Shown in pieces: positions 1 to 15,404 of a DNA stretch of 64,000 bases (positions are counted from its first letter, which is position 1; every line of letters begins with the position of its first letter). The notes under the pieces are model-generated. The model searched no databases, had not been told where the DNA came from, and saw only the letters and a program-made list of their open reading frames with translations. Made by a program: the position numbers and the translations under genes. The stretch lies in assembly GCA_946122785.1 (NCBI GenBank), contig CAMGYJ010000011.1, positions 6,510,001-6,574,000 on the forward strand, given 5' to 3'. Origin of the DNA: Linum tenue (lineage: Eukaryota > Streptophyta > Magnoliopsida > Malpighiales > Linaceae).

Positions 1-598
1 ACTCGCCAGTCTTCTCTTACCTGCCACGCACTCCATTCTTCCAATGCAACGTCACGTAATATTCACGCGCCACCGTCTGGTACTTATATTTCTTTCCCAA
101 AAATCAAGCTCATCTGTTCTCGTATTCATCTCCGCCGACACTGTAGCGAGTGAGTCCACCCACGGAAAAAGAAATAAACAGAGAGGCCATCGCTGGCCGA
201 AGGCCATGTTTGTTTGTTTGGCATTTGTAAAAGTTGGGGAAATAAAATAATGTTAGGTCGTTTACTAGTTCATAGGAAAGCAAGAGGAACAAATACGAAC
301 AAACAAGTGATGATAAATGTGGCACTAAATGACACATGCCTGGAAATATAAAAAGAAAAATATCGAAGGTGTAAAACGCATGCACTTAACGAAGGTTATG
401 CTAGCTATGTAAAACCAAAGTGATGCATAATTTGCATACATTGTCTAAGAAGTTTGGCCTTAAAAAGTGAGAAAAATAATGATGTAAATGTGAACAAACC
501 AAATACCAAACAATGCACATTTAAAGTTGAGCCTGAAAATTAACGGCCACCATGGCACATAATTAAACATTGACATGAATGCCAATAGCAATTGCATT
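1..598. other. Intergenic, no gene seen
   Basis: AT-rich intergenic sequence. Short open frames exist on both strands but lack recognisable motifs, splice signals or composition typical of exons. No RNA gene was seen. Confidence 0.5.
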
Positions 599-1285
599 TA
601 GGGATGGCAACAAAACTCGAACCCACGGGTACCCATCCGACCCTACTCGGTCAACGCGGGTAAAATCCGTGTTTACGGGTTTTGGATCAGGTTTGGGTTT
701 AAACCCGTTCACTATTCACCGGGTTGGGTTTGGGTTTAGGTAAACCCGACCCATGGGTACCCGCCCACACCCATATAATTAATTTTCTCGGTATATTTAA
801 TATTCTAAACAACTAATCTTATTTATGTTTGTGGAGACATGTCTAATTTTTTATTTCTAATCGTGTAGAATGAAGTTGATGTTATCGAGTGGAGAGTGAA
901 GAAACTTAATTGAAAGGAAGAAGCTTTCAATTAATCATGTTATTTATGGATAATTTGTGATTTGCTTCAATTTTCTTGAGTTTTCTAGATTGACGTTGAA
1001 CAATTTGTATAGTTAATTTGTGATTTGCTTGAATTTTCTAGAATGGTGTTTTAAATATGGATAATTTGTATTGAGAGATTGATATTTAACTTTAATTTTG
1101 ATAGGAACTTGTTATTGTAAATATTTACGACAAAAACCGTGGGTACCCATGAACCCGCGGATACCCAGCGAGTTCGGTTGGGTTTGAGTTTTTCAAACCC
1201 AATGGTTTTACCCCGTGTTTTTTTCACAGATAAACCCATGGGTTTGGGTTTGTGTTTGGCATAACCCGACCCATTGCCATCCCTA
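599..1285. mobile_element. Non-autonomous hAT-like element (TAGGGATGGCAA family)
   Basis: Left end TAGGGATGGCAA and right end TTGCCATCCCTA are inverted repeats. Just inside both ends are GGGTACCC and GGGTTTGGG-type repeats. The flanking 8-mers ATTGCATT (591-598) and TTTGCATC (1286-1293) agree at 6 of 8 positions, as an aged 8-bp hAT TSD would. The interior is AT-rich with no transposase. Four further elements in this window share this terminus type. Confidence 0.75.
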
Positions 1286-2201
1286 TTTGCATCGTCATAA
1301 ATGAAGATTCTCGTAATAACTTTTTGCAAAGTGCGACTTTCGTTATATTTTCAACCTCAAAACGCGAAATACAACTAATATGACTACATTGAGCCCTTAT
1401 TATTGTGAAACAATTTTTCTAACTTTTCTTCTCATATAATGCCACTTCTATGTCATACTTCAACTTTTGTTATATCGAATTGGATATGTTTGTTTAGTCA
1501 TGAAAAGGTAATAATTGAGAACAAATTAATTATTAATCTTGCTAACAAGCCAGGTTTTTGGCGGACAATAGCTTAATTATAACTCCTGTTTGTTTGATGA
1601 ATTTAGTTATAATTCAATTTAAGGGACACGCTTTTATTTAACTTTAGCTGAAAGAAACAAACAAACACGGCCTTGAGGTATAATGTGGAGATTCCAGTGG
1701 AAGCGAGGAAATCGATGGCGTCCATCCCACTCCCATTCCACCCCAAAAGGGAAGTTATATAGAAAAACGAAACCCAAAACAAGAAAAGAGGAAAAATTAA
1801 AATGATCTCCAGTGAGGCCACCCAGCCAGCCAAGCCAGCGAGCAAAACAAATAAATAATAACACTTGGTCCTGCGTCCTCTCTCTCTCTCTCTCTCCAAA
1901 TATATATACCAAATCCCTCACAAATCTCGCCAGTTCATTTCGCTTCGGCTCACCACCTCTTTCAGAATTCTCCCCACCTTCAACTTCTCTCTCTCTCTGA
2001 AGTCATTTTCCAGAACACTGACAGCTCTGCTTAGATCTCTCTCTGCTCGTTGCCGCTGAGCAGTTCCGAGCTTGCTTAGCAATTCAATCCAGATGCAGTA
2101 GCACCGTCGTCTCTGATTTTCGCTCTCGAGTATTGGTGCGGGAGCTGATACTTCTTGATCTGATTTCCTTGCTCTCGAATTGGAGGATTTGGCAGACAGC
2201 A
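1286..2201 (+). promoter_or_regulatory. Promoter and 5' UTR region of the NDR kinase gene
   Basis: A CT microsatellite (about 1878-1896) is followed by TATATATA at 1901-1908, a plausible TATA box. A second CT run at about 1987-1999 lies in the presumed 5' UTR. Transcription would start near 1930-1940. The in-frame ATG at 2133 would add 23 residues that do not look like the family N-terminus, so 2202 is preferred as the start. Confidence 0.5.
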
Positions 2202-6340
<4,139 letters not shown>

Positions 6341-7955
6341 TTTTCGACCGTCATCCTGCTTCTGATGCTAGGATCTTTCTTATTGTCGGTTTCTTGACCA
6401 ATTTACAACTCCACAAAAAGAAGCCGGGTACGAAGGCCACACCTAGGTGAATATCTTGCCAGCAGGAGAAAGATGAATAAGGTTCAGAATGAGGTAACTC
6501 TTTGGGTGCAAACCTTTGTACCCCCCATTTCACTTTTGCCACTGTTATCCCCCTTTGCTCTCGCCGCACTGAAAATGCTAAAGCTTCATACTGTAAAGCC
6601 AGTAAATAGCTCTCGATATCAATTTCCCAATTATCAACACTGCTTTTCTTCTTTGATTTTTGTTTTTGGTACGATGTCGAACTAAGAAGAAGTGATCATC
6701 TAGTTGATCCCCCCAATTTTGTGTACCACTGTGAATATCTTTTACTTACTGTACTTCTCATGCCTGTGCTACGAATAAAATCCCCGCCAGAGATCATCTA
6801 GGTGCTCGTTTTTTTTAGGATCATGTCACGGTTTTACTGCGTTGATTTTCGCTGAATCGGATTTTAAGGCATATCCTAATCCCACTACGGGTTACGATCC
6901 TGTGGATCGAACATCGCAGCTGCTTCTAGTCTTTCTGTACCACATTCATTGTGCTGGGTTGGAGCCTAATTTTATGGTAATGCTAGATTGCTAGTCGCCT
7001 AGCTTGGCCAGACCGCCGAACAATCCAACAGAGCATTTGTGAAGGAATATAATTGGCGTGGGGAGACACTCCCCACCTCTTTTTATCATTGAATTCAATA
7101 CCTGCTTTAGCGTAGGATTTTGGGGTTTTGTCCTAGCTCTGTCCCTTTCCATGATATTTTTGCCGACATTCATATGCTTTCCCTCTTGTGTCAATTCCCT
7201 ATCTACAAAAAATATACCCTTTGATTGATTCCCTTCCAGTCTCCAGATATTTTTTGACGCTCAACTCGCCCCCACCAAGGAAATGGGAAGCACGGTATTA
7301 ATCGAGAAGCTTCCGATCGAGTCGATCAAGAAAATGAATTCGGGAAAATAATGTTGAATGTCAATTTCCAAAACCTTTGTTGTTCTGTATCTGATGGAAT
7401 CCGACGTTTCCCTCGTCTAGAGCACGCCAACTTATTTGAAAGGTCATGCACAATATTACAGTCACGAACATGGTGTTTGGCTCGATATGCCTCCGACTCG
7501 TCTTAAAGCTTGCTAGTCTCGACGTGATTGTACTGCCGCTCCGTCTCGACATAGTGGTCCAGATACAATTATAGAAGAAGGGAGGGAAATATTGAAGCCA
7601 AAATTGGGCAGCGATAATTGTCCCTTGGTTAGAAAAAAGTAGCTATCTAAGTGTCGCTTTTGCTACATAACTGTATTCATTTATGTGTTGCTTGCTAGTT
7701 GCTAGTTGCTAATGCTAAGCTTAGTTAGGTTACTAAAATTGGTGCGAATATTGGAGATGTCGATCGAAAACCCAAAAGATCTGTTGTGATATTTACGTTG
7801 CTTTGTGAGGGATAGAGAGATAAAAGGCCTAAGGGCTAGTAGCAGTGGCGGTGGCGGCGAGGAGAAAGGCAAATTGCCAAATACAGGGGAGTTTCGGGTA
7901 GGATGAGTTTGAATTCACGAAATCTGTGACTCACTCCTGCAAGTCACCCTTTCTT
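6341..7955 (+). other. 3' UTR of the kinase gene, then unassigned sequence
   Basis: The kinase 3' UTR probably ends by about 6780, where AATAAAA occurs. From 6800 to 7955 there are short open frames on both strands without recognisable motifs. I see no RNA gene and no clear element termini. Confidence 0.4.
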
Positions 7956-8099
7956 GTTATTTTAGTCCATGATTTTTTTATTGTTATTAACATATTCGTC
8001 CTTTTTAATGAACCTTTACATTAGTATGTTATTTTAGTCCATGATTTTTTTTATTATTATTAACATATTCGTCCTTTTTAATGAACCTTTACATTAGTA
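7956..8099. repeat. 72-bp tandem duplication
   Basis: A 72-bp unit beginning GTTATTTTAGTCCATG occurs twice in direct tandem (7956-8027 and 8028-8099). The copies differ only by small changes in the T-run and in ATTGTTATT versus ATTATTATT. Confidence 0.85.
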
Positions 8100-9420
8100 T
8101 GTCATTTTGTATGTTAGTGTACTATGACGCCAATTATCCTTCAACACCGTCCTAATCCAGAGGTCGTAGGCATTTGGATTAAATAATTTGTCGCAGTTGT
8201 CTCATAATGATTCATTTTGAATGAAGAAACATGACAGTCTAGATGTTTTTTGTTTTTTTGTTTTTTGTAAAATGAGTAATTTGACACAAAGGGACTCATG
8301 TTTTAATTAAAAGACCTCATTCAGGCGACCCATAAATGTTCTCGTATGGTTATGTTTACAGACAATTCAACGAATATTAGCTTCATGTTGTTCAATCATG
8401 GGAGAGTACAAGTCAATTTATGAGTACTCTAATAAAGTTAATTCATGATTACAAGTTAATATATGTAAGGATGATTGTTGATCCCAACAGGACAGGGGCG
8501 GAGCTAGGATTTCGGGTTTGGGGGGGCCGGAAATGTTTCGTATACTATCGTAACTAGACAAAAATCAAAATAATTATATAACTATATAAATAAATTAATT
8601 GTGTGAATTATCAAAATGTACCAGATGTTTTTTTCAAATAATTATATTGACATTCTTGTTAAACACTTAAACTTATCGGGGGAAATTTAAAATTTTCCAT
8701 TAAAGCTATAAATTGTTAAATAATTAGATTGACATTCTTGTTATTAACATATTCGTCCATGATTTTTTTTATTGTTATTAACATATTCGTCCTTTTTAAT
8801 GAACCTTTACATTAGTATGTCATTTTGTATGTTAGTGTACTATGACGCCAATTATCCTTCAACACCGTCCTAATCCAGAGGTCGTAGGCATTTGGATTAA
8901 ATAATTTGTCGCAGTTGTCTCATAATGATTCATTTTGAATGAAGAAACATGACAGTCTAGATGTTTTTTGTTTTTTTGTTTTTTGTAAAATGAGTAATTT
9001 GACACAAAGGGACTCATGTTTTTAATTAAAAGACCTCATTCAGGCGACCCATAAATGTTCTCGTATGGTTATGTTTACAGACAATTCAACGAATATTAGC
9101 TTCATGTTGTTCAATCATGGGAGAGTACAAGTCAATTTATGAGTACTCTAATAAAGTTAATTCATGATTACAAGTTAATATATGTAAGGATGATTGTTGA
9201 TCCCAACAGGACAGGGGCGGAGCTAGGATTTCGGGTTTGGGGGGGCCGGAAATGTTTCGTATACTATCGTAACTAGACAAAAATCAAAATAATTATATAA
9301 CTATATAAATAAATTAATTGTGTGAATTATCAAAATGTACCAGATGTTTTTTTCAAATAATTATATTGACATTCTTGTTAAACACTTAAACTTATCGGGG
9401 GAAATTTAAAATTTTCCATT
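8037..9420. repeat. Direct duplication of a block of about 665 bp, offset 718 bp
   Basis: Sequence 8037-8701 recurs at 8755-9420 almost unchanged; the obvious difference is one extra T near 9020. The spacer 8702-8754 repeats short motifs such as TTGACATTCTTG and TTATTAACATATTCG that occur at block edges. Each block carries the left end of the same hAT element. Only the right-hand one continues into a full element, so the duplication happened after the insertion. Confidence 0.9.
8493..8701 (+). mobile_element. Truncated copy of the CAGGGGCGGAGC hAT element
   Basis: CAGGGGCGGAGCTAGG, preceded by CAACAGGA, reproduces the left end of the element at 9212 but stops at the duplication junction. No right terminus follows. 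Confidence 0.85.
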
Positions 9421-9667
9421 GACATTCTTGTTAAACTTATCCGAAAAAATAACATAAGTGGGGATTGAACCCTTGACCTGTTGGATACAGAATAACAACA
9501 ACTCCACTAGGGTAATCAGCTTCTTTAGATACCTTTTAACCCGTGGCCATTATTATAAAACCTGTATTTATTTCGTAATTTTCAGAATACTCGTACATTC
9601 TTTCGCGATTTTTGAAATTCTCGGGGGGGCCGGGGCCCCCCTCAGGCCCTGTGTAGCTCCGCCCCTG
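9212..9667 (+). mobile_element. Non-autonomous hAT element, 456 bp, perfect TSD
   Basis: The ends CAGGGGCGGAGCTA and TAGCTCCGCCCCTG are near-perfect inverted repeats. The 8-bp TSD CAACAGGA occurs at 9204-9211 and 9668-9675. Subterminal G-runs and C-runs flank an AT-rich interior. Around 9458-9475 the complement reads like a Pol III B box (GGGTTCAATCCC). No transposase. Confidence 0.93.
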
Positions 9668-9675
9668 CAACAGGA

Positions 9676-10180
9676 GACTACTAGTTAATTCCTGAATACC
9701 CTAATCACAAAAGAATCTATCCATAAATTTTATAAAATTCATATCAATAATTCGGTAGAAATCGATAGCAGATTGGGTAAATAAATAAATGAAAGACTGG
9801 AAAACAAAGAAGAGGAAGTACAAATAAAATTAGTTAGTATGGTTGGATTGTCTCAGTTTATAACTTAAAAAAAAAATTTCTCAAACATTTTTTTATTAAA
9901 AAATAATAAACGAGTAGACTAGTCAAACCGAACAGATTAATCTAGTTTCATGTCCAACCGTAAAAAAGTCATTTGATTCGTCTTGTATCCCTCAAGCAAA
10001 TGAATCGAACCTCCATTATAACTGGTATGACGATTCTTCTAATCCAGCCGTGAATTCCGTGCGGTTCTTATAATAAAGGTTATTAGTTAAAAAAAGGGAC
10101 TGAAATGTAAACCAAATCTATAATAAGGACCAACCTGCAGTTAATAACGTGGGCGAAGTGAAAACTCCACCAGCGCGTAA
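9676..10180. other. Intergenic, distal promoter side of the COR27-like gene
   Basis: AT-rich, with poly-A and poly-T tracts near 9868-9905. No gene or element boundary recognised. Confidence 0.4.
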
Positions 10181-10188
10181 CGTCGAGG

Positions 10189-10355
10189 AGATATTTTGGA
10201 TGGAAGAAAGAAACGGCAAAGGAGAAAGAAAATATCTGGCCTCTCTTTTCCTTCCATCCTTCATCCTGATCGGGAGATCGCTTAATATCAGGGGGTCGGC
10301 CCCACAAAAACCGGGGGTGGTGGTGACGTGGATCCTGATCACACATTGACACGTG
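10189..10355 (+). promoter_or_regulatory. Cold and evening regulatory cluster upstream of the COR27-like gene
   Basis: Two exact evening elements (AAAATATCT) lie 300 bp or less upstream of the start codon: one inverted at 10189-10197 and one forward at 10229-10237. A DRE/CBF core (GCCGAC on the minus strand) is at 10295-10300 and a G-box CACGTG at 10350-10355. Evening elements bind CCA1/LHY/RVE clock MYBs, and DRE cores bind CBF factors. This set matches the known cold- and clock-controlled expression of COR27/COR28 genes. Occupancy is inferred. Confidence 0.75.
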
Positions 10356-10491
10356 GAATAAAGCGGTGACAACTGTAACGTTTCTCCTCCCCCTTTTTAT
10401 TATTTTTCTCCCTCTGCTCCGTCAAAAAAGTTCTCCCATCTTCATCCTCTTCGCTTCTCAATTCCCATTTTCCTCTCTCTCTCTCTCTCTG

Positions 10492-12313
10492 ATGGACGGC
10501 GGCAGCAGAGTCAGGACTCGGACGAGTTCCCTCGTCGCCGGTGACGATCCAGCTTCCGAGTTCGCCCACCGCGTCGAGACCCTCAGCCTTTCTCGCCAAC
10601 AGGTTGCTCCTCTTTTAGATATTTTTTTCATGAAGTAGATATTTTGCTATTTTACTACTTTGTTTTTTTTTTTCATATAATTATATTAAGCGAATTCTTG
10701 TTCTTAGTAGGTTATCAAAAAATTCTTGTTGTTAGTTGATTGCTTAATTCTTTGGTTGGTAGTGAGTAGTGATTCGAAGCTAAGGTTGTGCCTCTTTAAC
10801 TTTTTTTTTTTTGTGGCTTTAATATGTTTTGCTGAGGTGAAAAAAGGGTTTTTCTGTTCTTTCCTGTTGTTTCTTAAGAATTGGGTACTGGGTTTGATGA
10901 TTGTGCACAGAATGCAATTTGCCTTGGCTGCTGAACCGGTTATGCCTCGTCGGCTGTTAGATTCCTGATCAGATGGCTGTGGATGCACCATAACCACTCA
11001 TTTTTTACTCTGTCGCTCGTCCACTACAATCATAAGCCTGACCATGGCAATTTCCACATACCGGGATTCACCCTTTTGAGATTGGATGTTTTGAATTGTT
11101 AATCCTAAGGATTGGCCAAGTGAACCAGTCTGTATAACCAAAGAACACAGAGAGAGAGAGGGATTACTGAGGGTTTTCTATTATTTTCATTCATGGGGTT
11201 GCTAATTTGTTTTTAAAAGTGTCCCCAAGTAAAGAAGCGACTTTATCGCTGAATTGTGATCTGGGTTGTTAGTTTGGTATGATGTTCAACAATGTTGAAG
11301 CCTGTAAGAATGTTTGGCAATAGGGAATGATGTCTCGACCATGATTTTTTCTTAGCATTGCTCGACTGCATGGATGGTGACGGGTGATGTTTGGTTTTCT
11401 GCAGGAGCCGCCTGTGGAATCATCTATGCCTAAGGAGTGGACCAATGAGGAGCATAGGCTTTATCTCAAATCCATGGAATCAACTTTCGTTGACCAGTTG
11501 TATGGCTACATTGATCCAAAACTCTCGAGGCAACAACAATTCGAAACCTTGAGCACCCCTTCTGGCCAGGTAATTGACACAACAAAAACTCTTTCCTCCC
11601 AGTTGAGGGGAGTTTGAGCTATTTGATGGTATGAAAGAGCCACTTTTCCATGATTCCCTTTGTTTGTCTTCACTTTACCCCCCTTCAGTTTAAGGTTCTT
11701 CGACGTGGCTGCTGGCAGAAAGTCGACTTCCAAAGGCCAGGAGGTTCGCGGGTAAATACGAGGACTGAAGCGCAGGGTTTCCTCAAGAGCCCCTGGATCC
11801 AACATTTCAGATGTGTGAAGAAGCCTCACAGTGTGGGAGCCCAGCATCAGGATCCTCAAAATTCGCAGGGGTTTCACTCTTCTAGCAATCATCATGATCA
11901 CTCTAACAACAACTACACAGGTGCTTTTCCATGTTATTATATATTGCCTTGCATCTGAAGCAATGTCATATCTTTGGAGTTGGCTAAAAAGTGAGCTCTT
12001 ATCCACTGTAGAGATGTCAGATCAGAACTTTGTCGATGAAGACATGGAGGAGGACGACGACAGTGCAAAGGGCGCAAGCAGTACCTGCAGCTCGAAAAGA
12101 ATCAAAGTTGTGGTGGTTAACGATCATGCTCCCCGCAGCGATCAGGTGATGCATTGATCCTGATTACTTTCTGATCAACCTTCTACTTTGCTCTTCGACT
12201 TGTACTGAACTCTCAAAGAGTGTTCTTCTGAACAGGTTGTACCATTTCGTAATTCTCCTGCGGGAATGGTAATTGATTCTGCTGATCACAAGTGCATCCC
12301 TGCAAGTAGATGA
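10492..12313 (+). CDS. COR27/COR28-like cold-regulated clock protein
   Basis: Five exons join in frame into 239 residues: 10492-10602, 11405-11569, 11689-11920, 12012-12145 and 12236-12313. The central block contains TNEEHRLYLKSMESTFVDQL (about residues 50-69) and, in exon 3, FKVLRRGCWQKVDF and FLKSPWIQHFR. These resemble the conserved segments of Arabidopsis COR27 and COR28, nuclear proteins of about 230-250 aa. They accumulate in the evening and in the cold, repress clock and freezing-tolerance genes and interact with the COP1/HY5 light pathway. The acidic stretch EDMEEDDD and the following SSKRIKVVVV fit a nuclear protein without a known DNA-binding fold. The start is the first ATG after a CT-rich leader, and the frame upstream of it is non-family. 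Identity rests on recalled motifs and on the promoter cluster upstream. Confidence 0.82.
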
Positions 12314-12978
12314 GATTCTTCGCATTACACTTCAGCTTTCTAACCCGTCAAAAGGATTCGACTTGAAGAGGTTAATCAAATAGTAATCAGAACTTCATCT
12401 GCACCAAAGCAAAACTCTCCAGGATACCATAAGGAGAGCTGCAGTGTGGATCGAGATATTTGCATATCAGATGTTTGGGGTCAGATTGACAAGGTTTAAG
12501 CTCTAAAGCGATCTGATTTCTGTACAGGGATAAAAGGTTTGGGCAAGCGGGGGTAATTTTCCTTGTAGTTGCTGGATTGTTTAGTTGAGATGGATGTTTT
12601 AGGGTTTCAAATGTCTGTAATATTTGAGATACTTCCGACTGCTTTCTTGGGGCAACTTCATTCCGGTTTTAGATAATTTGTACCCAATAGAGTCCATTGT
12701 TGTTTTGTGAGTTTTGTTTTTTAATGAGCATTGTTGTTTTGACTTTTGAGAGTTTATGACAACATGATCGACAGAATTTAGGCCATCAATAAATAATTCC
12801 ACTTGCATGTTCTTTGTTTGCGAGTTTCCGTGGAGCATTACTTGCCGTCATAGATCACAGACTCAAGGTACTTCCAACTTCCACGTGCTCATTTCTTCAT
12901 TATGGTTGGTAAGATCACTAATGTTAAATGCATGATAAGACATTAGGCCTATTTCTTGTCATAACACTCACAAGGTAA
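12314..12978 (+). other. 3' UTR of the COR27-like gene and intergenic DNA
   Basis: The 3' UTR probably extends to about 12,700 (TTTTTAATGAGC and similar AT-rich signals). No further gene seen before the next element. Confidence 0.4.
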
Positions 12979-13311
12979 GGTATCGTTTGCTTGTGAGATT
13001 TGGGTGATGGATTTGACACCCAAATGACAAGCATTATGGACTTGATACAAATTCATTGTTTGCTAAGAGATACAAATTCGTGGAACCAATGGATTTGAAC
13101 CCCTTTTTTTTAGATCCAAATCTGTGGACCCCAATCACACATTTCATTTGAGATTTGATAATGGAAAGCAAAATTGTAAGACAAATCCATGTTAAAAATT
13201 AGCTAAACAAATAATGTATTCTTCCAAATCCATAATGCAACAAATCTATCATAAATCCAAAGGTTTTTAAAACTCAAAATTCTCATTTCAAATCTAAAAA
13301 GCAAATATTCC
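12979..13311. mobile_element. Tourist-like (PIF/Harbinger) MITE, 333 bp
   Basis: The left end GGTATCGTTTGCTTGT pairs imperfectly with the right end, whose complement reads GGAATATTTGCTTTT. It is flanked by TAA on both sides (12976-12978 and 13312-13314), the TSD expected for PIF/Harbinger. It resembles the better preserved element at 62444-62929. Confidence 0.65.
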
Positions 13312-13588
13312 TAAATTGTTGGAAAATCAACAACTAGAATATTGTACAAAATAATAGGTCCATCTATGTATGCTATCGATGGCGTTTAATTAGTGATAAT
13401 ATCTTTTATTTTCTCAACTAGTTAATTAAAGATACTAATAAGGTATTAATTACACTGCGGTGCACAATAAAAATTGATCTTTATGAAAGATCTTGATTAG
13501 GCGAATTGAGATTCCTTATACAATATAATGTTGTCTATGAGGTTGCCTTCTGATTTGGTTGCTGATCAATACACATGTCACTACTCAC

Positions 13589-13973
13589 CATGGTTGTCAC
13601 GCCGGCCGGCGTACCACCGGTTGTACCTGGTTCAACCGGTACCGGTCATAAAACCGGCATGACACCACCGGTATGACCGGCATGATCGATATACGAATCT
13701 CTAAGTAAAATGATTTTATTTTAGTGAATTTAATTGATAAAAGTTATTTTATTATTTATTTTATGAGTATAAAAGTTAAATATTGATGTTATTTGTTGGA
13801 TTCAGGTATAAATGTTTAAGTATTGACGTTAAATGTCATGTTTAAATATGAGTATTTATAATTTTATTTGTAATATTGACCGGCATGAACCGGCACAAAC
13901 CGGTATGTGCCACCGGTTGAACCATTCCACTAGCTAAACCGGCACACTGGCATAAACCGGTTTGACAACCTTG
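13589..13973. mobile_element. Non-autonomous hAT MITE, 385 bp, perfect TSD
   Basis: Ends CATGGTTGTCA and TGACAACCTTG. The 8-bp TSD CTACTCAC is at 13581-13588 and 13974-13981. Both subterminal regions are packed with ACCGGT/CCGGCAT-type repeats in both orientations; the centre is AT-rich. Confidence 0.93.
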
Positions 13974-14081
13974 CTACTCACTGTGATTTGTGTTTCTTTA
14001 AATAGGTGGCTTTGAAATATTTTTGGTGTTGGAAAAGGTAAGTGCCAAAGAGACCATCCCTTACTTATTTACAATTCCTAT

Positions 14082-15238
14082 GGGGTCTTTTGGATCTAGA
14101 AAAGAGGGCAGGGATTTTATCCAAATTCTCGCTTGTCCAGGAAATTAAGCAATTCCCATGTTTGGATAGCTCTAAAAAAATGCAGGATTTGGCCCACCGG
14201 AAATCGTAAATTCGGGCCAACTAGAAATTAGAAATATCTGTCCATCCCCAAGTATTTCAAAATCAGAACCCAAAGTTTTTTTTCTGCCAAATGTGTCCTT
14301 GCTATTACCCCTGCTCCAGAACCCAAATCCCTAATCTTCTTCGACCATTCTTCGCCGCATCCTTCCTTCTGACCACATTCTTCATCGTGGAGCTCTCCCA
14401 TAAGCTAATTCAAACAACAACTCGCCTTCGCCTTACTCCTCCCTCTACAACCCCCAAGCCTCTCGACGACGGCGGCAACAAGCTCATCGTCGAGCCATCT
14501 CTGAATCCAGATCCTTCGTTCGGGTCTTGACCCGAGCCCTAACACTCCAGCTCCAACAAATGAGCGCATGAAGATGAATGAGATCATGGCAACGCTGGGT
14601 TGGAATCGAGCCTGGCCGGATCCGTTGCTCCAGGCTTTCTTCGGAGCTTCGAAAGCCGTCTACAAATTTCCCCGCCATTCCGCTGTCACGAGCTCGATCC
14701 AGATCTAGAAATTCCAAGTATGGGTTTTGGATTTTTTTTAAGCTCCCCGCGCCGTCTCGCGTTCCCACCGCCGTCTCTGGTTGGTGAGTCTCGAAACACA
14801 TAAATTGGAGAAGAAGACAACTACGATTGTGGTTGTTCGATTCTGGGTTGTGCTAGGAGAAGAGGAAGAAGAATGATTGGGACTCTTTGGTTTCGTTTGC
14901 AACCAGCAATTATGGGAAATAGTGAGTCTGCGATCGAAAACAGAGTCTCTGTTGGTGGAGTCACCTCGTCTAGACGAGGGGAGTTCGAAGGACGCAAGGT
15001 GGGGTAAGATTCCGGTGAAGTCGACGTTAATTGGCAGGGAAGAATCGAATGTTGGCTTCAAAGGATATAATTATAATTTAGGCAATTGTTTCAAAATTAA
15101 ATTCCCTAACTACTAAACCTTCCATTCATAAACAAACAATATATTTAACCTAAATTCTGGGTTTAAAATACCTGGTATTTAATTGAGTGATTGTTGACAA
15201 AATTTTTCATTAACTAAATTCTTAATCCAAACGACCTC
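14082..15238. mobile_element. MITE-like element with GGGGTC TIRs and a GC-rich core
   Basis: The left end GGGGTCTTTTGGAT pairs with the right end ATCCAAACGACCTC. The family matches the neighbour at 15405-16339. The core (about 14285-15010) is GC-rich with long open frames on both strands and no recognisable protein, perhaps a captured gene 5' end. I found no clear TSD. Confidence 0.55.
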
Positions 15239-15404
15239 ACCAAGTATTCTGGTGTTTGGTGTTGAAAGCCACTAGAAAAGAGCATTTTGGTAACAGGAAC
15301 TTGAAGACTAGTTGATGACTTTTTTACAAGCCGTCTGGGCTTCAATGCAACCCTTCCAAGAGCAAGTTGTTTTGTGGAGATATCTCAATCGTGAATAACT
15401 TATT

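Noticed and set aside
1051..1329. 92-codon minus-strand frame over a hAT end
   Set aside because: It spans the terminal repeats of the element and has no coding signature.
10366..10491. Upstream in-frame extension of the COR27-like protein
   Set aside because: It would add a hydrophobic, CT-derived stretch with no family similarity; the ATG at 10492 gives the expected N-terminus.
14484..15061. Two minus-strand frames of about 105 codons
   Set aside because: They lie within a non-autonomous element core, overlap plus-strand frames, and show no protein motifs.
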